NCBI GenBank assembly: GCA_963827705.1
Contig: CAWHBN010000017.1
Coordinates: 62,001-126,000, forward strand
Source of the DNA: JACDAN01 sp963827705
GTDB taxonomy: Bacteria > Actinomycetota > Thermoleophilia > Gaiellales > Gaiellaceae
Direction of reading: 5' to 3'
DNA length: 64,000 bases
In this document: piece after piece, positions 43,226 to 52,694 of the stretch
Layout: each line of letters opens with the position of its first letter
Numbering within the stretch: position 1 is the stretch's first letter
Position numbers and translations under genes: made by a program
The notes under the pieces: model-generated
What the model saw: only the letters and a program-made list of their open reading frames with translations
Told to the model about the DNA's origin: nothing
Database searches by the model: none

Positions 43226-45979
43226 GTGCCCACGGCGGCCCGGCAGCTTGTCGGCAGGGACGACGAGCTCAGAGCGATCCTTGGCGTTTTCGACTCGCCT
43301 GAGCAACGCGCAGTCGTCCTGCCGGGTGAGGCCGGTATCGGCAAGACGACCTTGTGGCTCGCCGGCATCGACGCCGCGGCGGCCCGCGAATACCAGATCC
43401 TCTCCTCCCGTCCCTCGGGAGCCGAGACTCGGTTCTCGTTCTCCGGACTGACCGACCTACTCGGCGATATCGCCGCCGATGTCGTTTCCGAGCTGCCGCC
43501 GATCCAGCGGCGGGCTCTCGAAGCCGCGTTGCTGCTCGGTGAGGCCGAGATCGACGCCGACGACCGTGCCGTGTCCGCCGCGTTCCTCGAAGCCTTGCGA
43601 CGGCTCGCCCGTGACAGTCCCCTCTGCCTCGCGGTCGACGACGTCCAGTGGCTGGATGCGGCGTCGCGTACGGCGCTCAGCTACGCGCTCGCCCGCTTGG
43701 ATCGTGAACCGGTTGTTGCCCTGCTGGCGGTCCGCGGCGACGTGCCGGAGTGGCTTCGCCGCGCCCTTCCCGAGGACCGGCTCGAGACGGTCGCGGTCGC
43801 CGGCCTCAGCCTCGGTGCGACCCACGAGCTGCTCCACACCCGGCTCGACGCGACGTTCCCCCGCCCGACGCTAATCCGGCTCTGGGAGACCTCGCGCGGC
43901 AACCCCTTCTTCACGCTCGAGCTCGCAAACGCCCTCCAGCGCCGAGGCGGAGCGCTCGCGCCCGGCGAGGAGCTCCCGATTCCATCGAACCTCGACGAGC
44001 TTCTGCACGCGCGCATCGACGGCCTCGGCCCGGCGGCGCTCGAGGTCGCGCGCGCCGTCGCCACGCTGGCCGACCCGACCGTCACGCTCCTGGAAGCCGC
44101 GCTCGGGGCGAAATGCGATCCAGGGCTCGCCGAAGCGCTCGACGCGAGGATCCTCGAGCTTGACGTCGACCGGGTGAGATTCACTCATCCACTGCTTGGC
44201 TCTGCAGTCGTCGCACGCCAGACACCCGCGCGCCAAAGGTCCCTTCACGCGCGGCTCGCCGACGTCGCGCCGTCCGCCGAGGAACGAGCTCGCCACCTCG
44301 CGCTCGCGACACCCGAGCCGAGTCGCGAGATCGCCTCGATCCTCGAGGAGGCGGCAAGAAACGTGCACTCACGGGGAGCGGCAGCTGCCGCCGCCGAGCT
44401 TCTTGAGCTTGCTGTCCGGCTCACACCTCCTGGTGATGGCGAGGACGCGCGCAGGCGCATCCTCGACTGTGCCGATCGGCATCGCGACGCAGGCGACGGC
44501 CGCCGAGCGATCTCCCAGCTGGAGCAGGCGTATGAGACGGCGCCGCAGGGAGCGGCGCGGGCTGCGGTCATGGTGCGCCTGGCCCGAACGATGGGGCTCG
44601 TAGTCGGCCCGCGGGAGGCGGTCGCTCTCCTTCGCGAGGCGCTGGCCGAGGTCGAGGGCGATGACGCCCTGGAGGCGGAAATTCACCTCAGCCTTGCCGA
44701 GGGCGTGACGGAAGGGGAGCGCGGCCTGGAACACGCCGAGTTGGCCGTCCAAGCTGCGTCACGCGTCGGCGATGCCGCGCTCCGGTGCAACGCACTGGCG
44801 AAGTTTGGCCTTGTGCACTTCAGCTGTGGGCGAGGCATTCCGCGCGAGCGAATGGCTGAGGCCCTGGCGCTCGAACGGTCATTGCCGCAGTGGCCGCTGC
44901 CGGGCGCGGCGACCTGGGTCCACGGTTTCCAGCTCGTCTGGTCGGGCGAGCTCAACCGGGCCCGGCAACACCTCGAGGAGTCGAGCAAGATCCTGAACGC
45001 ACGGGAGGATTTCGAGGAGTCAGAAACGCTGTGGTTGCTGAGCATCCTCGAGTGGCGGGCGGGGAACTGGGAGCTGGCGGCCCGTCACGCGGCCGAGTCG
45101 CTCGCGCTCCGGGCGCAGTTCGGCCGCGAAGGGTTCCAGCCGATCGCAGAGATGCCCGCCGCGATGATCGCAGCGCACCAGGGTCGAATCGAGGATGCTC
45201 GAGCTCGGTCGGAGCGCGCACTCGCACTCGCGGAGACGGACGGCGTTCGCATTGCGCAATCGGGCCATCGCTGCGTGCTCGGCTTCATCGAGCTCTCGCT
45301 CGGAGACGCGGCCGCCGCGCTCGGATACCTCGAACGCGCATGGGAGATCCGCGACGAAGTCCACCTGCTCGAGCCGGGTCACCGCTTGGAGTTGGCGGAC
45401 ACGCTGGATGGGCTCATCACCGTCGGCAGGCTCGACGAAGCCGAGAGGAAGCTGATCCCGTGGGAGGAGCGCTCCCAGGCGCTCGACCGGCCCTGGGCAC
45501 TTGCGATCCTTGCCCGCTACCGGGCGCTGCTGCTCGCCGCGCGGGGCGATCTCCAGGCCGCCTTCGCATGCTTCGAGCGGGCGCTCTCGGAGCACGCTCG
45601 CAGCACGGATCCGTTCCAGCATGCTCGGACGTTGCTCGCCCTCGGCAGGACGCAACGCCGTGCGAAGAAGCGCGCCGTCGCACGGACGACGCTCGAGGAT
45701 GCGCTCGCGCGCTTTGAGCGCCTGGGAGCTCCACTCTGGTCAGAGCAGGCGCGCGCCGAGCTGGCGCGCATCGGCGGGCGTGCGGCCTCGCATGGCGAGC
45801 TGACCGAGGCCGAGCGCCGGATCGCCATGCTTGTCGCCGAGGGCCGTACGAACCGCGAGGTGGCGGCGGCTCTCTTCCTGACCGTGCACTCCGTGGAAAC
45901 AACGCTGACGCGTGTCTACCGCAAGTTGGAAGTGCGCTCGCGCGCCGAGCTCGCGCACCTTTTCGCCGCAAACAGCTGA
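43226..45979 (+). CDS. LuxR-family (LAL) ATP-binding transcriptional regulator
   Basis: 917 residues, typical for large ATP-binding LuxR regulators. N-terminal AAA_16 domain with LVGRDDELRAILGVF, Walker A VLPGEAGIGKTTLWLA and Walker B LCLAVDDVQWLDAASR; long TPR-like middle; C-terminal LuxR HTH (LTEAERRIAMLVAEGRTNREVAAALF). LAL proteins are often activators of sugar or secondary metabolism genes. GTG 43226 gives the recognised N-terminus; the frame remains open upstream only by chance. Divergent from the GH3 gene with about 105 bases between them, so sugar-linked control of GH3 is a reasonable inference. Confidence 0.9.
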   Translation: MPTAARQLVGRDDELRAILGVFDSPEQRAVVLPGEAGIGKTTLWLAGIDAAAAREYQILSSRPSGAETRFSFSGLTDLLGDIAADVVSELPPIQRRALEAALLLGEAEIDADDRAVSAAFLEALRRLARDSPLCLAVDDVQWLDAASRTALSYALARLDREPVVALLAVRGDVPEWLRRALPEDRLETVAVAGLSLGATHELLHTRLDATFPRPTLIRLWETSRGNPFFTLELANALQRRGGALAPGEELPIPSNLDELLHARIDGLGPAALEVARAVATLADPTVTLLEAALGAKCDPGLAEALDARILELDVDRVRFTHPLLGSAVVARQTPARQRSLHARLADVAPSAEERARHLALATPEPSREIASILEEAARNVHSRGAAAAAAELLELAVRLTPPGDGEDARRRILDCADRHRDAGDGRRAISQLEQAYETAPQGAARAAVMVRLARTMGLVVGPREAVALLREALAEVEGDDALEAEIHLSLAEGVTEGERGLEHAELAVQAASRVGDAALRCNALAKFGLVHFSCGRGIPRERMAEALALERSLPQWPLPGAATWVHGFQLVWSGELNRARQHLEESSKILNAREDFEESETLWLLSILEWRAGNWELAARHAAESLALRAQFGREGFQPIAEMPAAMIAAHQGRIEDARARSERALALAETDGVRIAQSGHRCVLGFIELSLGDAAAALGYLERAWEIRDEVHLLEPGHRLELADTLDGLITVGRLDEAERKLIPWEERSQALDRPWALAILARYRALLLAARGDLQAAFACFERALSEHARSTDPFQHARTLLALGRTQRRAKKRAVARTTLEDALARFERLGAPLWSEQARAELARIGGRAASHGELTEAERRIAMLVAEGRTNREVAAALFLTVHSVETTLTRVYRKLEVRSRAELAHLFAANS

Positions 45980-46024
45980 GGTTTCCAGCTTTCGGCGCGC
46001 GGCGCAGGCTGCGAGCGTCGGGGC

Positions 46025-46300
46025 GTGCCGAGCTACCTCGTCGAGACGTATCTCGCTCAGGCGCACGCCGCTGAGCGGACCGCGCGCGAGGCGAGAGCCC
46101 GCTCGGCGGCCGAGGAGCTGACTCGTGAGGGCACCAGCGTGCGCTTCCAGCGTGCGTTCCATCTGCCCGCGGACGAGATCTGCTTCTTCGTCTTCGCCGC
46201 GCCGTCGAGCCTGGACGCCGCGCTCGCGGCCGAGCGGGCCGAGCTCGGCCCGATTCGCGTCGTTGAAACAATCCCTACCGGAGAGGAGAACTCCGAATGA
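46025..46300 (+). CDS. SCO4226-like nickel-binding protein (DUF4242 type)
   Basis: 91 residues with the DUF4242 layout: start PSYLVETYL, middle VRFQRAFHLPADEICFFVFAAPSS and a final alpha-beta segment. The Streptomyces protein SCO4226 of this family binds nickel. GTG start. Its stop overlaps the ATG of the haloperoxidase-like gene (ATGA), so the two are co-translated. Confidence 0.8.
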   Translation: MPSYLVETYLAQAHAAERTAREARARSAAEELTREGTSVRFQRAFHLPADEICFFVFAAPSSLDAALAAERAELGPIRVVETIPTGEENSE

Positions 46301-47739
46301 GAAAGAGACTGATGCTGCGCACGAGTATCGGCTCGAACCAGAGTCGAGGGCGCAGACGGATGGGAATCAGCACCGGCCTCGCCGCGCTGCTCTTGGTGCT
46401 CACTGCAGCAGTCCTCGGGGGTGGAGCGTCCACCGCGCAAGCGGGGCCACCCCAGGACGCCGTCCTTGACTGGAACCTCTACGCGGTCCAGGCACTCATC
46501 AACGCGCCAACGGCTACGCCTCCGGGCGTCGGCCAACCGCCCCCGGTGTCCGTGCTGCACCTCGGGATGGTGCAGGGTGCCGTGTACGACGCCGTCAACA
46601 CGATCGACGGCGGTCACGAGCCATATCTGGAGGGCCTTCCGTCGGCACCTGCGTCAGCGTCCAAAGCTGCTGCGGTGGCGACGGCCGCGCACGACGTGCT
46701 CGTCGGGATGGTGATCACACCGGCGCTGACACCGTCGATCGTCACGAGGCTCGATGGTCACCTCACGGACTCCCTCGCCGCAGCAACCGCCGAGGACGGC
46801 CCGTCGGCGGTGGCCGCGGGGATCGCCGCCGGAGCGGCGGCCGCGGACGCCATGCTCGAGGAGCGGGCGAACGACGGACGCTATACGCCGGGTATTGCCT
46901 TCACGGTCGGCTCGGGCGTCGGTGACTGGCGGCCCACGCCACCCGCCATCATCAACGACCCGAACGCCTGGGTGCGTCTCGTCGATCCGTTCGTGATGAA
47001 GAGCGAGTCGCAGTTCCGGACGAAAGGCCCGACCAAGATCGGGAGCGGCGCGTACAGGAAGGAGTACGACGAGGTCAAGAACCTGGGCGGGAACGGCACG
47101 ACCACGCCGACCCAGAGGACGGCCGAGCAGACCGCTACCGCGCAGTTCTTCACCGTGAGTCCTGTGGAGATGTACAACCGCACGTTCCGCGGGCTCGCAA
47201 CGAGCAAGGGACTCACGCTCGTCGAGCAGGCGCGGCTCTTCGCGATGCTGAACCTGTCCGGTGCGGATGCCGCGATCGGGTGCTGGGACGACAAGGAGTA
47301 CTGGGCCTTCTGGCGTCCGATCACCGCGATCCGGCTCGGTGACACCGACGGCGATCCGAAGACGGTCGGCGATCCCGCGTGGACGTCGTTCCTCGCCTCG
47401 CCTCCGTATCCGGACCATCCATCCGGCTTCAACTGCCAGACGGGTGCCTTCATGCATGCGGCGACGGCGTTCTTCGGCACGAGGAAGCAGGAGTTCGGCC
47501 TGACCGCGACCTTCGTTCCTCCGGGGTCGCCTCCAGGGACTCCTTCGATGACGGTGACGCGTCCCTACGAGCGCTACACCGACGTGGTCGACGACGCGAT
47601 CGACGCGCGCGTGTGGCTGGGGATCCACTTCCGCTCGGCCGACGAGGACGGCGCCTGGATCGGGAAGAAGGTCGCCCGCTGGCTCGACAAGCACTACTTC
47701 GGGCCGGTGGACGACGACGATGACGAAGACGACGACTGA
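46297..47739 (+). CDS. Secreted vanadium-dependent haloperoxidase-family (PAP2) protein
   Basis: 480 residues. Twin-Arg-like basic stretch (RGRRRMG) followed by a hydrophobic signal segment (about 27-50), then an all-helical PAP2/vanadium haloperoxidase domain. The oxyanion-binding motifs are visible in order: KEYWAFWRPITAIR, YPDHPSGFNCQTGAF and WLGIHFRSADEDGAWIG. The usual SGH His after Ser-Gly reads SGFN, so halide oxidation is uncertain and a phosphatase-like or altered activity is possible. The C-terminus is a run of Asp/Glu. Co-translated with the SCO4226-like gene and followed by a strong terminator. Confidence 0.82.
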   Translation: MRKRLMLRTSIGSNQSRGRRRMGISTGLAALLLVLTAAVLGGGASTAQAGPPQDAVLDWNLYAVQALINAPTATPPGVGQPPPVSVLHLGMVQGAVYDAVNTIDGGHEPYLEGLPSAPASASKAAAVATAAHDVLVGMVITPALTPSIVTRLDGHLTDSLAAATAEDGPSAVAAGIAAGAAAADAMLEERANDGRYTPGIAFTVGSGVGDWRPTPPAIINDPNAWVRLVDPFVMKSESQFRTKGPTKIGSGAYRKEYDEVKNLGGNGTTTPTQRTAEQTATAQFFTVSPVEMYNRTFRGLATSKGLTLVEQARLFAMLNLSGADAAIGCWDDKEYWAFWRPITAIRLGDTDGDPKTVGDPAWTSFLASPPYPDHPSGFNCQTGAFMHAATAFFGTRKQEFGLTATFVPPGSPPGTPSMTVTRPYERYTDVVDDAIDARVWLGIHFRSADEDGAWIGKKVARWLDKHYFGPVDDDDDEDDD

Positions 47740-47758
47740 CTGAGTCGACGGATTCGTG

Positions 47759-47793
47759 GGGGCGGGCCGCGGCTTCGCGCCGCGGCCCGCCCC
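47759..47793 (+). terminator. Intrinsic terminator after the haloperoxidase-like gene
   Basis: Perfect 15-bp inverted repeat (GGGGCGGGCCGCGGC and complement, loop TTCGC). A second hairpin CGGGAATCCG/CGGATTCCCG follows at about 47804-47829. Confidence 0.8.
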
Positions 47794-47860
47794 TGGTGCA
47801 AGAGCGGGAATCCGCTAGCGCGGATTCCCGGTCGCGCAATCCCTGAGCGTTTCCTCGAAT

Positions 47861-48019
47861 CTCGATGACCTCGTCGAGGACGTCGGGAACGCCCGTGTCT
47901 GGGGCGGCCTCCACTACCGCTGGACGACGGAGAAGAGCGCGAAGCACTTCCCGCGCATCGCTCGCGACGTCGGCAAGGAGCACTTCCTCGCTCGACACGG
48001 GCACGACCACGACGACTGA
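47861..48019 (+). pseudogene. C-terminal remnant of a second haloperoxidase-family gene
   Basis: About 52 codons encode LDDLVEDVGNARVWGGLHYR followed by a conserved-looking helix and an HGHDHDD tail, ending at TGA. This parallels the end of the preceding gene (VVDDAIDARVWLGIHFRSADEDG... and acidic tail), including the oxyanion-binding Arg motif. No start or upstream part exists, so it is the 3' end of a deleted paralogue. It is followed by its own terminator. Confidence 0.75.
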
Positions 48020-48030
48020 GTCAGCCAAAC

Positions 48031-48063
48031 GCGGGCGGGGCCGCCTTCCGCGGCCCCGCCCGC
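48031..48063 (+). terminator. Intrinsic terminator after the haloperoxidase remnant
   Basis: Perfect 14-bp inverted repeat (GCGGGCGGGGCCGC and complement, 5-base loop CTTCC). It also lies downstream of the convergent M24 gene and may act in both directions. Confidence 0.75.
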
Positions 48064-48093
48064 CGTTCGGTTCTCCTTCACGGTGTAAGGCGC

Positions 48094-49170
48094 TTAGAAG
48101 ATCTTCATCTCGAGGCCGGCAAGCGGCTCGCCGCCCGCCTCGGCGACGAGCCACGTGTCCTGCATGTAGAGGCACTCGCGCCCGTCCTCGGAGATGGCGT
48201 GCGGGTGCAGAGAGAAGACCATGCCTGCCTCGAGCTCGGTCTCGACGCCTTCTCCGATCTTGGGGAACTCGATCATCGTCATTCCGATCGAATGGCCCGT
48301 CACGTGCCCGAGGTGATAGCCGCGATCGTGGAAGCCCTTCGAGACCGTGCGGTGGACGTCGTGCGCCGTCGCCCCCGGGCGGAGCGCCTCCTTCGCGGCC
48401 TCGAAGTACTCCTCGTAGGCGTCGAACATCCGCGAGACCTCGTCGCTCGGCGAGCCCAGTGCCCTCGAGACCTCGACCCAGTGCCCGCCGGGCCCGGCGA
48501 TCTCGAGCGACGGGATGCAGAAGTCCTCGAGGAGGATGTCGTCGCGGGCAATCGCGAACTCCGGCCCGACGAGCACCATGTTCATCGTCAGGCGGCCGCA
48601 GCCCTCGTCGATGAAGAGACGCTCCGCCGGGGCGAGCACCTCCGCGGCCGACTTGCCCGCCGCATAAGCCTCGCGGAAGGCGTGGAAGCCTGCGGTGTTG
48701 ATGCGAACGCTGTCGCGCACGGAGTCGAGCTCCTCGTCGCTCTTCACGGCCCGCGCGTGGTCGAACTCGAGATCCCATGGCACGAGCTCCACCCGATCGC
48801 GCATGGCGGCGAAGTCCCGCACCGTCATCACGTAGTCGAGGCCGTAGACACCCACTCGCTTGCCCGCGAGGCGATCGACCAGCCATTCTCCGGGAAGGTC
48901 TGCGAACACCTGGTCGTCGATCCAGCTCGTTCCGTGCTCTCCGACGTAACGGGCCTCGGTCGGGAAGACGATCGTCGGGTCGCCGTCGACCGGCAGGACG
49001 ACGTAGGCGTAGCGGTGGACGATCTGGAAGCCGGAGAGGTAGGTCACCTGCCCCTCGAAACCCGTGTACTCGGTGCCGCAGACGAGCGCGGCGTCGAGGC
49101 CGTCGCGGCCGAGCGCCTCACGGATCCGCGAGTAGCGGCGATCGATGTCCGCCTGACTCACGCGGCCCAT
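48094..49170 (-). CDS. M24-family (creatinase/prolidase-fold) protein with altered metal site
   Basis: 358 residues: N-terminal creatinase-like domain (about 1-140) and pita-bread catalytic domain. The catalytic His motif HVTGHSIGMTM is present. The metal-binding Asp pair region reads SLEIAGPGGHWVEVSR, the usual IEPG glutamate is SLHPHA and the last glutamate motif is YMQDT. Four of five metal ligands therefore appear replaced, as in metal-independent creatinase, which cleaves a C-N bond. ATG 49170 overlaps the upstream reductase gene by 13 bases. Last gene of the catabolic operon. Confidence 0.82.
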   Translation of the reverse strand: MGRVSQADIDRRYSRIREALGRDGLDAALVCGTEYTGFEGQVTYLSGFQIVHRYAYVVLPVDGDPTIVFPTEARYVGEHGTSWIDDQVFADLPGEWLVDRLAGKRVGVYGLDYVMTVRDFAAMRDRVELVPWDLEFDHARAVKSDEELDSVRDSVRINTAGFHAFREAYAAGKSAAEVLAPAERLFIDEGCGRLTMNMVLVGPEFAIARDDILLEDFCIPSLEIAGPGGHWVEVSRALGSPSDEVSRMFDAYEEYFEAAKEALRPGATAHDVHRTVSKGFHDRGYHLGHVTGHSIGMTMIEFPKIGEGVETELEAGMVFSLHPHAISEDGRECLYMQDTWLVAEAGGEPLAGLEMKIF

Positions 49171-50078
49171 GAGCGCTCCAGTCCCTTGATCAGCGCGGTC
49201 ACTGCGATGTTCAGCGGCGTCGGCACCCCCTGCTCGCGGCCGAAGCGGACGAGCCCTCCGTTGAGGAAGTCGATCTCGGTCTGCTGCTTCGCCTCGACGT
49301 CTTGGAGCATGCTCGCCTTGTGCTCGTAGGCCACTTCGGGCCTGGCCGCGTGGTCGATCAGCCGCTCGGGATCCTCGTCCAACTCGATCCCCTGTGCAGC
49401 GGCAACCGCCTTCCCCTCGTCCACGAGGCCGCTGACGAGTGCGCGCAGCGCAGGGTCCTCGCAGACCCGCCCGTGCGTCAGCCCCGTCAGTGCGCCAATC
49501 GGGTTCGTCGCCGCGTTGAAGATCAGCTTGCGCCATTGGGGCCCGCGGGCGTCGGCCACGGCCTCTGTCGGCATGCCTGCGCGCGTGCAGGCTTCCGCGA
49601 GCCGCTCGATCTCATCCATCGCCGCGGGGCGGGGCTCGAACGGGCCAATCGTCGTGTCGCCCTTGACATCCCACTGAACATGCCCGGGCTCGAGGACCTT
49701 TCCGGCGGGGAAGGTCGTCCCGCGGATCACGCGCTCGACGTGCTCGGCGATCGCCTCCTCGTTCCCGACCCCGTTCTGCACCGAGCAGACGCTCCCGTCG
49801 GCGAACGCATGCGCGACCGAGGCGACCGCGTCGCCCGTGTGCATGCTCTTCGTGGCGACGATCCCGTAGTCGCAGGCCGGCAGCTCGGCGGGATCGCTCG
49901 TCGCTCGCAGCTGGCCGACCACGTCGCCCGCGCCGCTCAGCCGCAGGCCGTGCTCGTTGATCGCACGCACGTGGTCATCCCAGACGTCGAAGGCCCAGAC
50001 CTCCACGTCCTCGAGCTGGGCGAGATTGGCCGCGAAGAGCCCGCCGACAGCTCCGCAGCCCACGATGCAGACCCTCAC
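49158..50078 (-). CDS. Ketopantoate reductase-family dehydrogenase (PanE/ApbA-like), copy 1
   Basis: 306 residues. N-terminal Rossmann fold VCIVGCGAVGGLFAANL with NADP-type binding, and a C-terminal helical domain with the catalytic Lys motif WRKLIFNAATNPIGALTG. Members reduce 2-oxo acids such as ketopantoate; no pantothenate gene is nearby and the operon context suggests another oxo-acid or hydroxy-acid. The GTG start overlaps the upstream permease stop (GTGA). Confidence 0.85.
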   Translation of the reverse strand: MRVCIVGCGAVGGLFAANLAQLEDVEVWAFDVWDDHVRAINEHGLRLSGAGDVVGQLRATSDPAELPACDYGIVATKSMHTGDAVASVAHAFADGSVCSVQNGVGNEEAIAEHVERVIRGTTFPAGKVLEPGHVQWDVKGDTTIGPFEPRPAAMDEIERLAEACTRAGMPTEAVADARGPQWRKLIFNAATNPIGALTGLTHGRVCEDPALRALVSGLVDEGKAVAAAQGIELDEDPERLIDHAARPEVAYEHKASMLQDVEAKQQTEIDFLNGGLVRFGREQGVPTPLNIAVTALIKGLERSWAA

Positions 50079-51070
50079 CGCACGAGGCGGAACTCCCGTC
50101 CACCGGTCAGCCCGCTGGGACGAAGGATCAGCATGAGCGCCATGATCGCGCCCAGGATGATCAGCCGCGTGCCCTGCGGGAGGTCGAGCGAGATCCCGAC
50201 GTCGACGCCTTGCTCGGCCTCGATCAGGAACGAGTCGAGCGCGCTGACCACGAGCGCGCCGACGACGGCGCCCCACAGGCTCGTCAGCCCGCCGATCACG
50301 AGCATCGCCAGGGTCAGGAAGGTGAGCTCGAGGTAGACCTGCTCCGTCGTGATCGACCCGAGCAGGTGCACCAGCATCGCACCGGCGAGACCGGCCAGCG
50401 CACCCGACACGACGAAGGCCCACAGCCGTTCGCGGTGGACGTTCACACCCACGCCACGCGCCGCCGCGGGATCCTCGCGGGAGGCGCGCAGGCGGCGGCC
50501 CAGTCGGCTGCGCTGGTAGACGAACGCAGCGGCGACGACGACGAGCGTGCCGACCGTGGCCTGCACGGCGTCCGTCGTCTCGGGCACGAGCGAGAGCGTC
50601 GTCGCGCCCGGCCCGATCTTGGTCCACTCGCGGAGGATGTTGTGCGTGACCTCGAGCACCGCGAAGGTCGCGATGCCGGCCGCGAGCCCGGAGAGCCGCA
50701 TGAGCGGCAGCCCGACGACGAGCGCAAAGAGCCCGCCCGCCGCGGCTGCCAGCAGCAGCGAGGCGAGGTTCCCGACCGTGTGGTCGCGAAGAATCGGGAA
50801 GAGCTCCGGAAGAACGCCGGTCTTCGACTCGAGCGGGATGGTCATGATCCCCGCCAGGAAGGCGCCGACGGCGACGAAGCTCATCTGGCCGAAGGACAGG
50901 ACGCCGGAGTTGCCGATGAAGACGTAGATCGCGACGACGGTCGCAACCGACACGAGCGCGTTCAAGAAGTAGATCTCGTTCGAGCTCGAGACGTAGGTCG
51001 AGCCGATGCCAACGGCGACCACGAGGATCGCGGGGGCGATCACCTGCTGAAGGTCGACGAGGCGCCTCAC
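50075..51070 (-). CDS. livM: Branched-chain amino acid-type ABC permease (LivM)
   Basis: 331-residue permease of the LivM type with nine or ten helices and the family motifs NSGVLSFGQMSFVAVGAF, the cytoplasmic EAA-like loop REDPAAARGVGVNVHRERLWAF and GLTSLWGAVVGA. It forms the membrane pore with LivH. GTG start overlaps the livH stop. Product of the five-gene importer module inside the catabolic operon; the imported compound is unknown and need not be an amino acid. Confidence 0.92.
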   Translation of the reverse strand: MRRLVDLQQVIAPAILVVAVGIGSTYVSSSNEIYFLNALVSVATVVAIYVFIGNSGVLSFGQMSFVAVGAFLAGIMTIPLESKTGVLPELFPILRDHTVGNLASLLLAAAAGGLFALVVGLPLMRLSGLAAGIATFAVLEVTHNILREWTKIGPGATTLSLVPETTDAVQATVGTLVVVAAAFVYQRSRLGRRLRASREDPAAARGVGVNVHRERLWAFVVSGALAGLAGAMLVHLLGSITTEQVYLELTFLTLAMLVIGGLTSLWGAVVGALVVSALDSFLIEAEQGVDVGISLDLPQGTRLIILGAIMALMLILRPSGLTGGREFRLVR

Positions 51071-51981
51071 ACGCGTTCCACCGGGCCTCTCCCCCACGCG
51101 AACAGCCCGGCGGGCCGGATCAGCAGCACGAGGATCACGAGCGCGAACACGACGGACGGCAGGAACACCGTCTGCTCGGTCGGCAGCGCGCCGTAGATCA
51201 CCCCGGTCGTGAAGCCGATCGCGAAGCCCCCGAGCGTCGCCGTCCAGAGCCGGTCGATGCCGCCGACGACGACCCCCACGAGCACCACGATCGTGTCCCG
51301 CAACGCGAAATCGGGCCCGACGAACGGGAACTGCACCGTCAGGATCACCGCGACGATCGCAGCCAGGATCCCGGAGAGCAGGACGGCGAAGCCGATCACG
51401 CGGTTCGCCCGCACGCCGAGCAGCCGTGCGGTGCCGAAGTCGGTGGCCGCGGCGCGCATGTGGAGGCCGATCGTCGTCCGCATCAGCAGGAGCGCAAGCA
51501 GCCCAAGGGCGGCCGCGGCCACGATGACGGCCACGATCGTGATCTTGCGGACGTCGACGCCGTGGATCGTCGTCGGCTGGTTGAGCGGCGCGATCGAGGT
51601 GGCGATCTCGCCGATCGTGTTGTCTCGGATGTCCACGAGCAGCGCGATCGCCTGGAGCATGAAGGCGATCGCGAAGGTGGCGACGAGCATCACCGCGGGC
51701 GTCGCGCCCCTCAGGGGCCGGAAGACGACCCTGTCCATGACGAGCGAGAGGGCGACGACGACGACGAAGCAGGCGACGATGCTCCAGACGACGCGCCAGT
51801 GCGCCGTGAACGCGAGCGTGTAGGCGCCGGCCATGACGAGCTGGCCGTACGCGAAGTTGACGAGGCGGAGGACGCCGAAGACGAGCCCGATCCCGACCGC
51901 CATCAGTGCATAGACGGCCCCGAGACCGACCGCATCGGCCAGGGTCTGCGCGTCGACGACGGCGAAGAGCGTGCCGGTCAT
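51067..51981 (-). CDS. livH: Branched-chain amino acid-type ABC permease (LivH)
   Basis: 304-residue LivH-type permease, about eight helices, starting with GLGAVYALMAVGIGLVFGVL and RLVNFAYGQLVMAGAY, the usual family N-terminus. The EAA-like loop is AAATDFGTARLLGVRANRV. ATG overlaps the livF stop by 4 bases. Partner of LivM. Confidence 0.93.
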   Translation of the reverse strand: MTGTLFAVVDAQTLADAVGLGAVYALMAVGIGLVFGVLRLVNFAYGQLVMAGAYTLAFTAHWRVVWSIVACFVVVVALSLVMDRVVFRPLRGATPAVMLVATFAIAFMLQAIALLVDIRDNTIGEIATSIAPLNQPTTIHGVDVRKITIVAVIVAAAALGLLALLLMRTTIGLHMRAAATDFGTARLLGVRANRVIGFAVLLSGILAAIVAVILTVQFPFVGPDFALRDTIVVLVGVVVGGIDRLWTATLGGFAIGFTTGVIYGALPTEQTVFLPSVVFALVILVLLIRPAGLFAWGRGPVERV

Positions 51982-52694
51982 CCTGCGAAGTAGGCGGCGA
52001 CCATCTTCTCCGTGTCGCCGGCGTCGGCGGGGCCGAGGGTGAGGCGGAGCTCGCCGTTCGAGAGCACGTGCGTGCGGTCGGCGAGCGCGACCGTCCGTTG
52101 CGCGCGCTGCTCGACGAGGAGGACGGCGAAGCCGCCCTCGCGGATATCGGCGAGGGTCGAGAAAACGTCGTCCACCAGTGACGGCGCGAGGCCGAGCGAC
52201 GGCTCGTCGAGAAGCAGCACGTCGGGCTGAGCGACCAGTGCCCGGCCGATCGCAAGCTGCTGCTGCTGCCCGCCGGAGAGCACACCGGCCGGTCGCCTGC
52301 GGTACTCGCGGAGGACCGGGAAGAGCTCGTAGGCGCCGGCGAGCGCGCTCAGACGTCGGCTGCCCCGGCGGGCAGCGAGCCCGAGTCGCAGATTCTCCTC
52401 GACGGTGAAGTCCGGGTAGATCCGGCGGCCCTCCGGGACGAGGGCGACACCGCGGTGGGCGATCGACTCGGGCGTGTGGCCGAGAACCGACGACCCGTCG
52501 ACTGTGACCGAGCCGGTGCGTGCCCGGACCAGCCCCATGATCGCGTGCAGCGTCGTCGACTTGCCGGCGCCGTTCGGACCGATCAAGCCCACGATCTCCC
52601 CCTTGCCGACATCGAGCGAGAGATTGCGAACGGCCGGCACGGCGCCGTAGCGCACCTCCAGGTCCCGAACCGCAAGCGCGGCCGTCTCAGCCAC
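51978..52694 (-). CDS. livF: Branched-chain amino acid-type ABC ATPase (LivF)
   Basis: 238-residue ATPase: Walker A GLIGPNGAGKSTTLHAI, signature LSGGQQQQLAIGRALV, Walker B VLLLDEPSLGLAPSLVDDVF, typical of LivF. It pairs with LivG to energise LivHM. It overlaps livG by 8 bases and livH by 4. Confidence 0.93.
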   Translation of the reverse strand: MAETAALAVRDLEVRYGAVPAVRNLSLDVGKGEIVGLIGPNGAGKSTTLHAIMGLVRARTGSVTVDGSSVLGHTPESIAHRGVALVPEGRRIYPDFTVEENLRLGLAARRGSRRLSALAGAYELFPVLREYRRRPAGVLSGGQQQQLAIGRALVAQPDVLLLDEPSLGLAPSLVDDVFSTLADIREGGFAVLLVEQRAQRTVALADRTHVLSNGELRLTLGPADAGDTEKMVAAYFAG

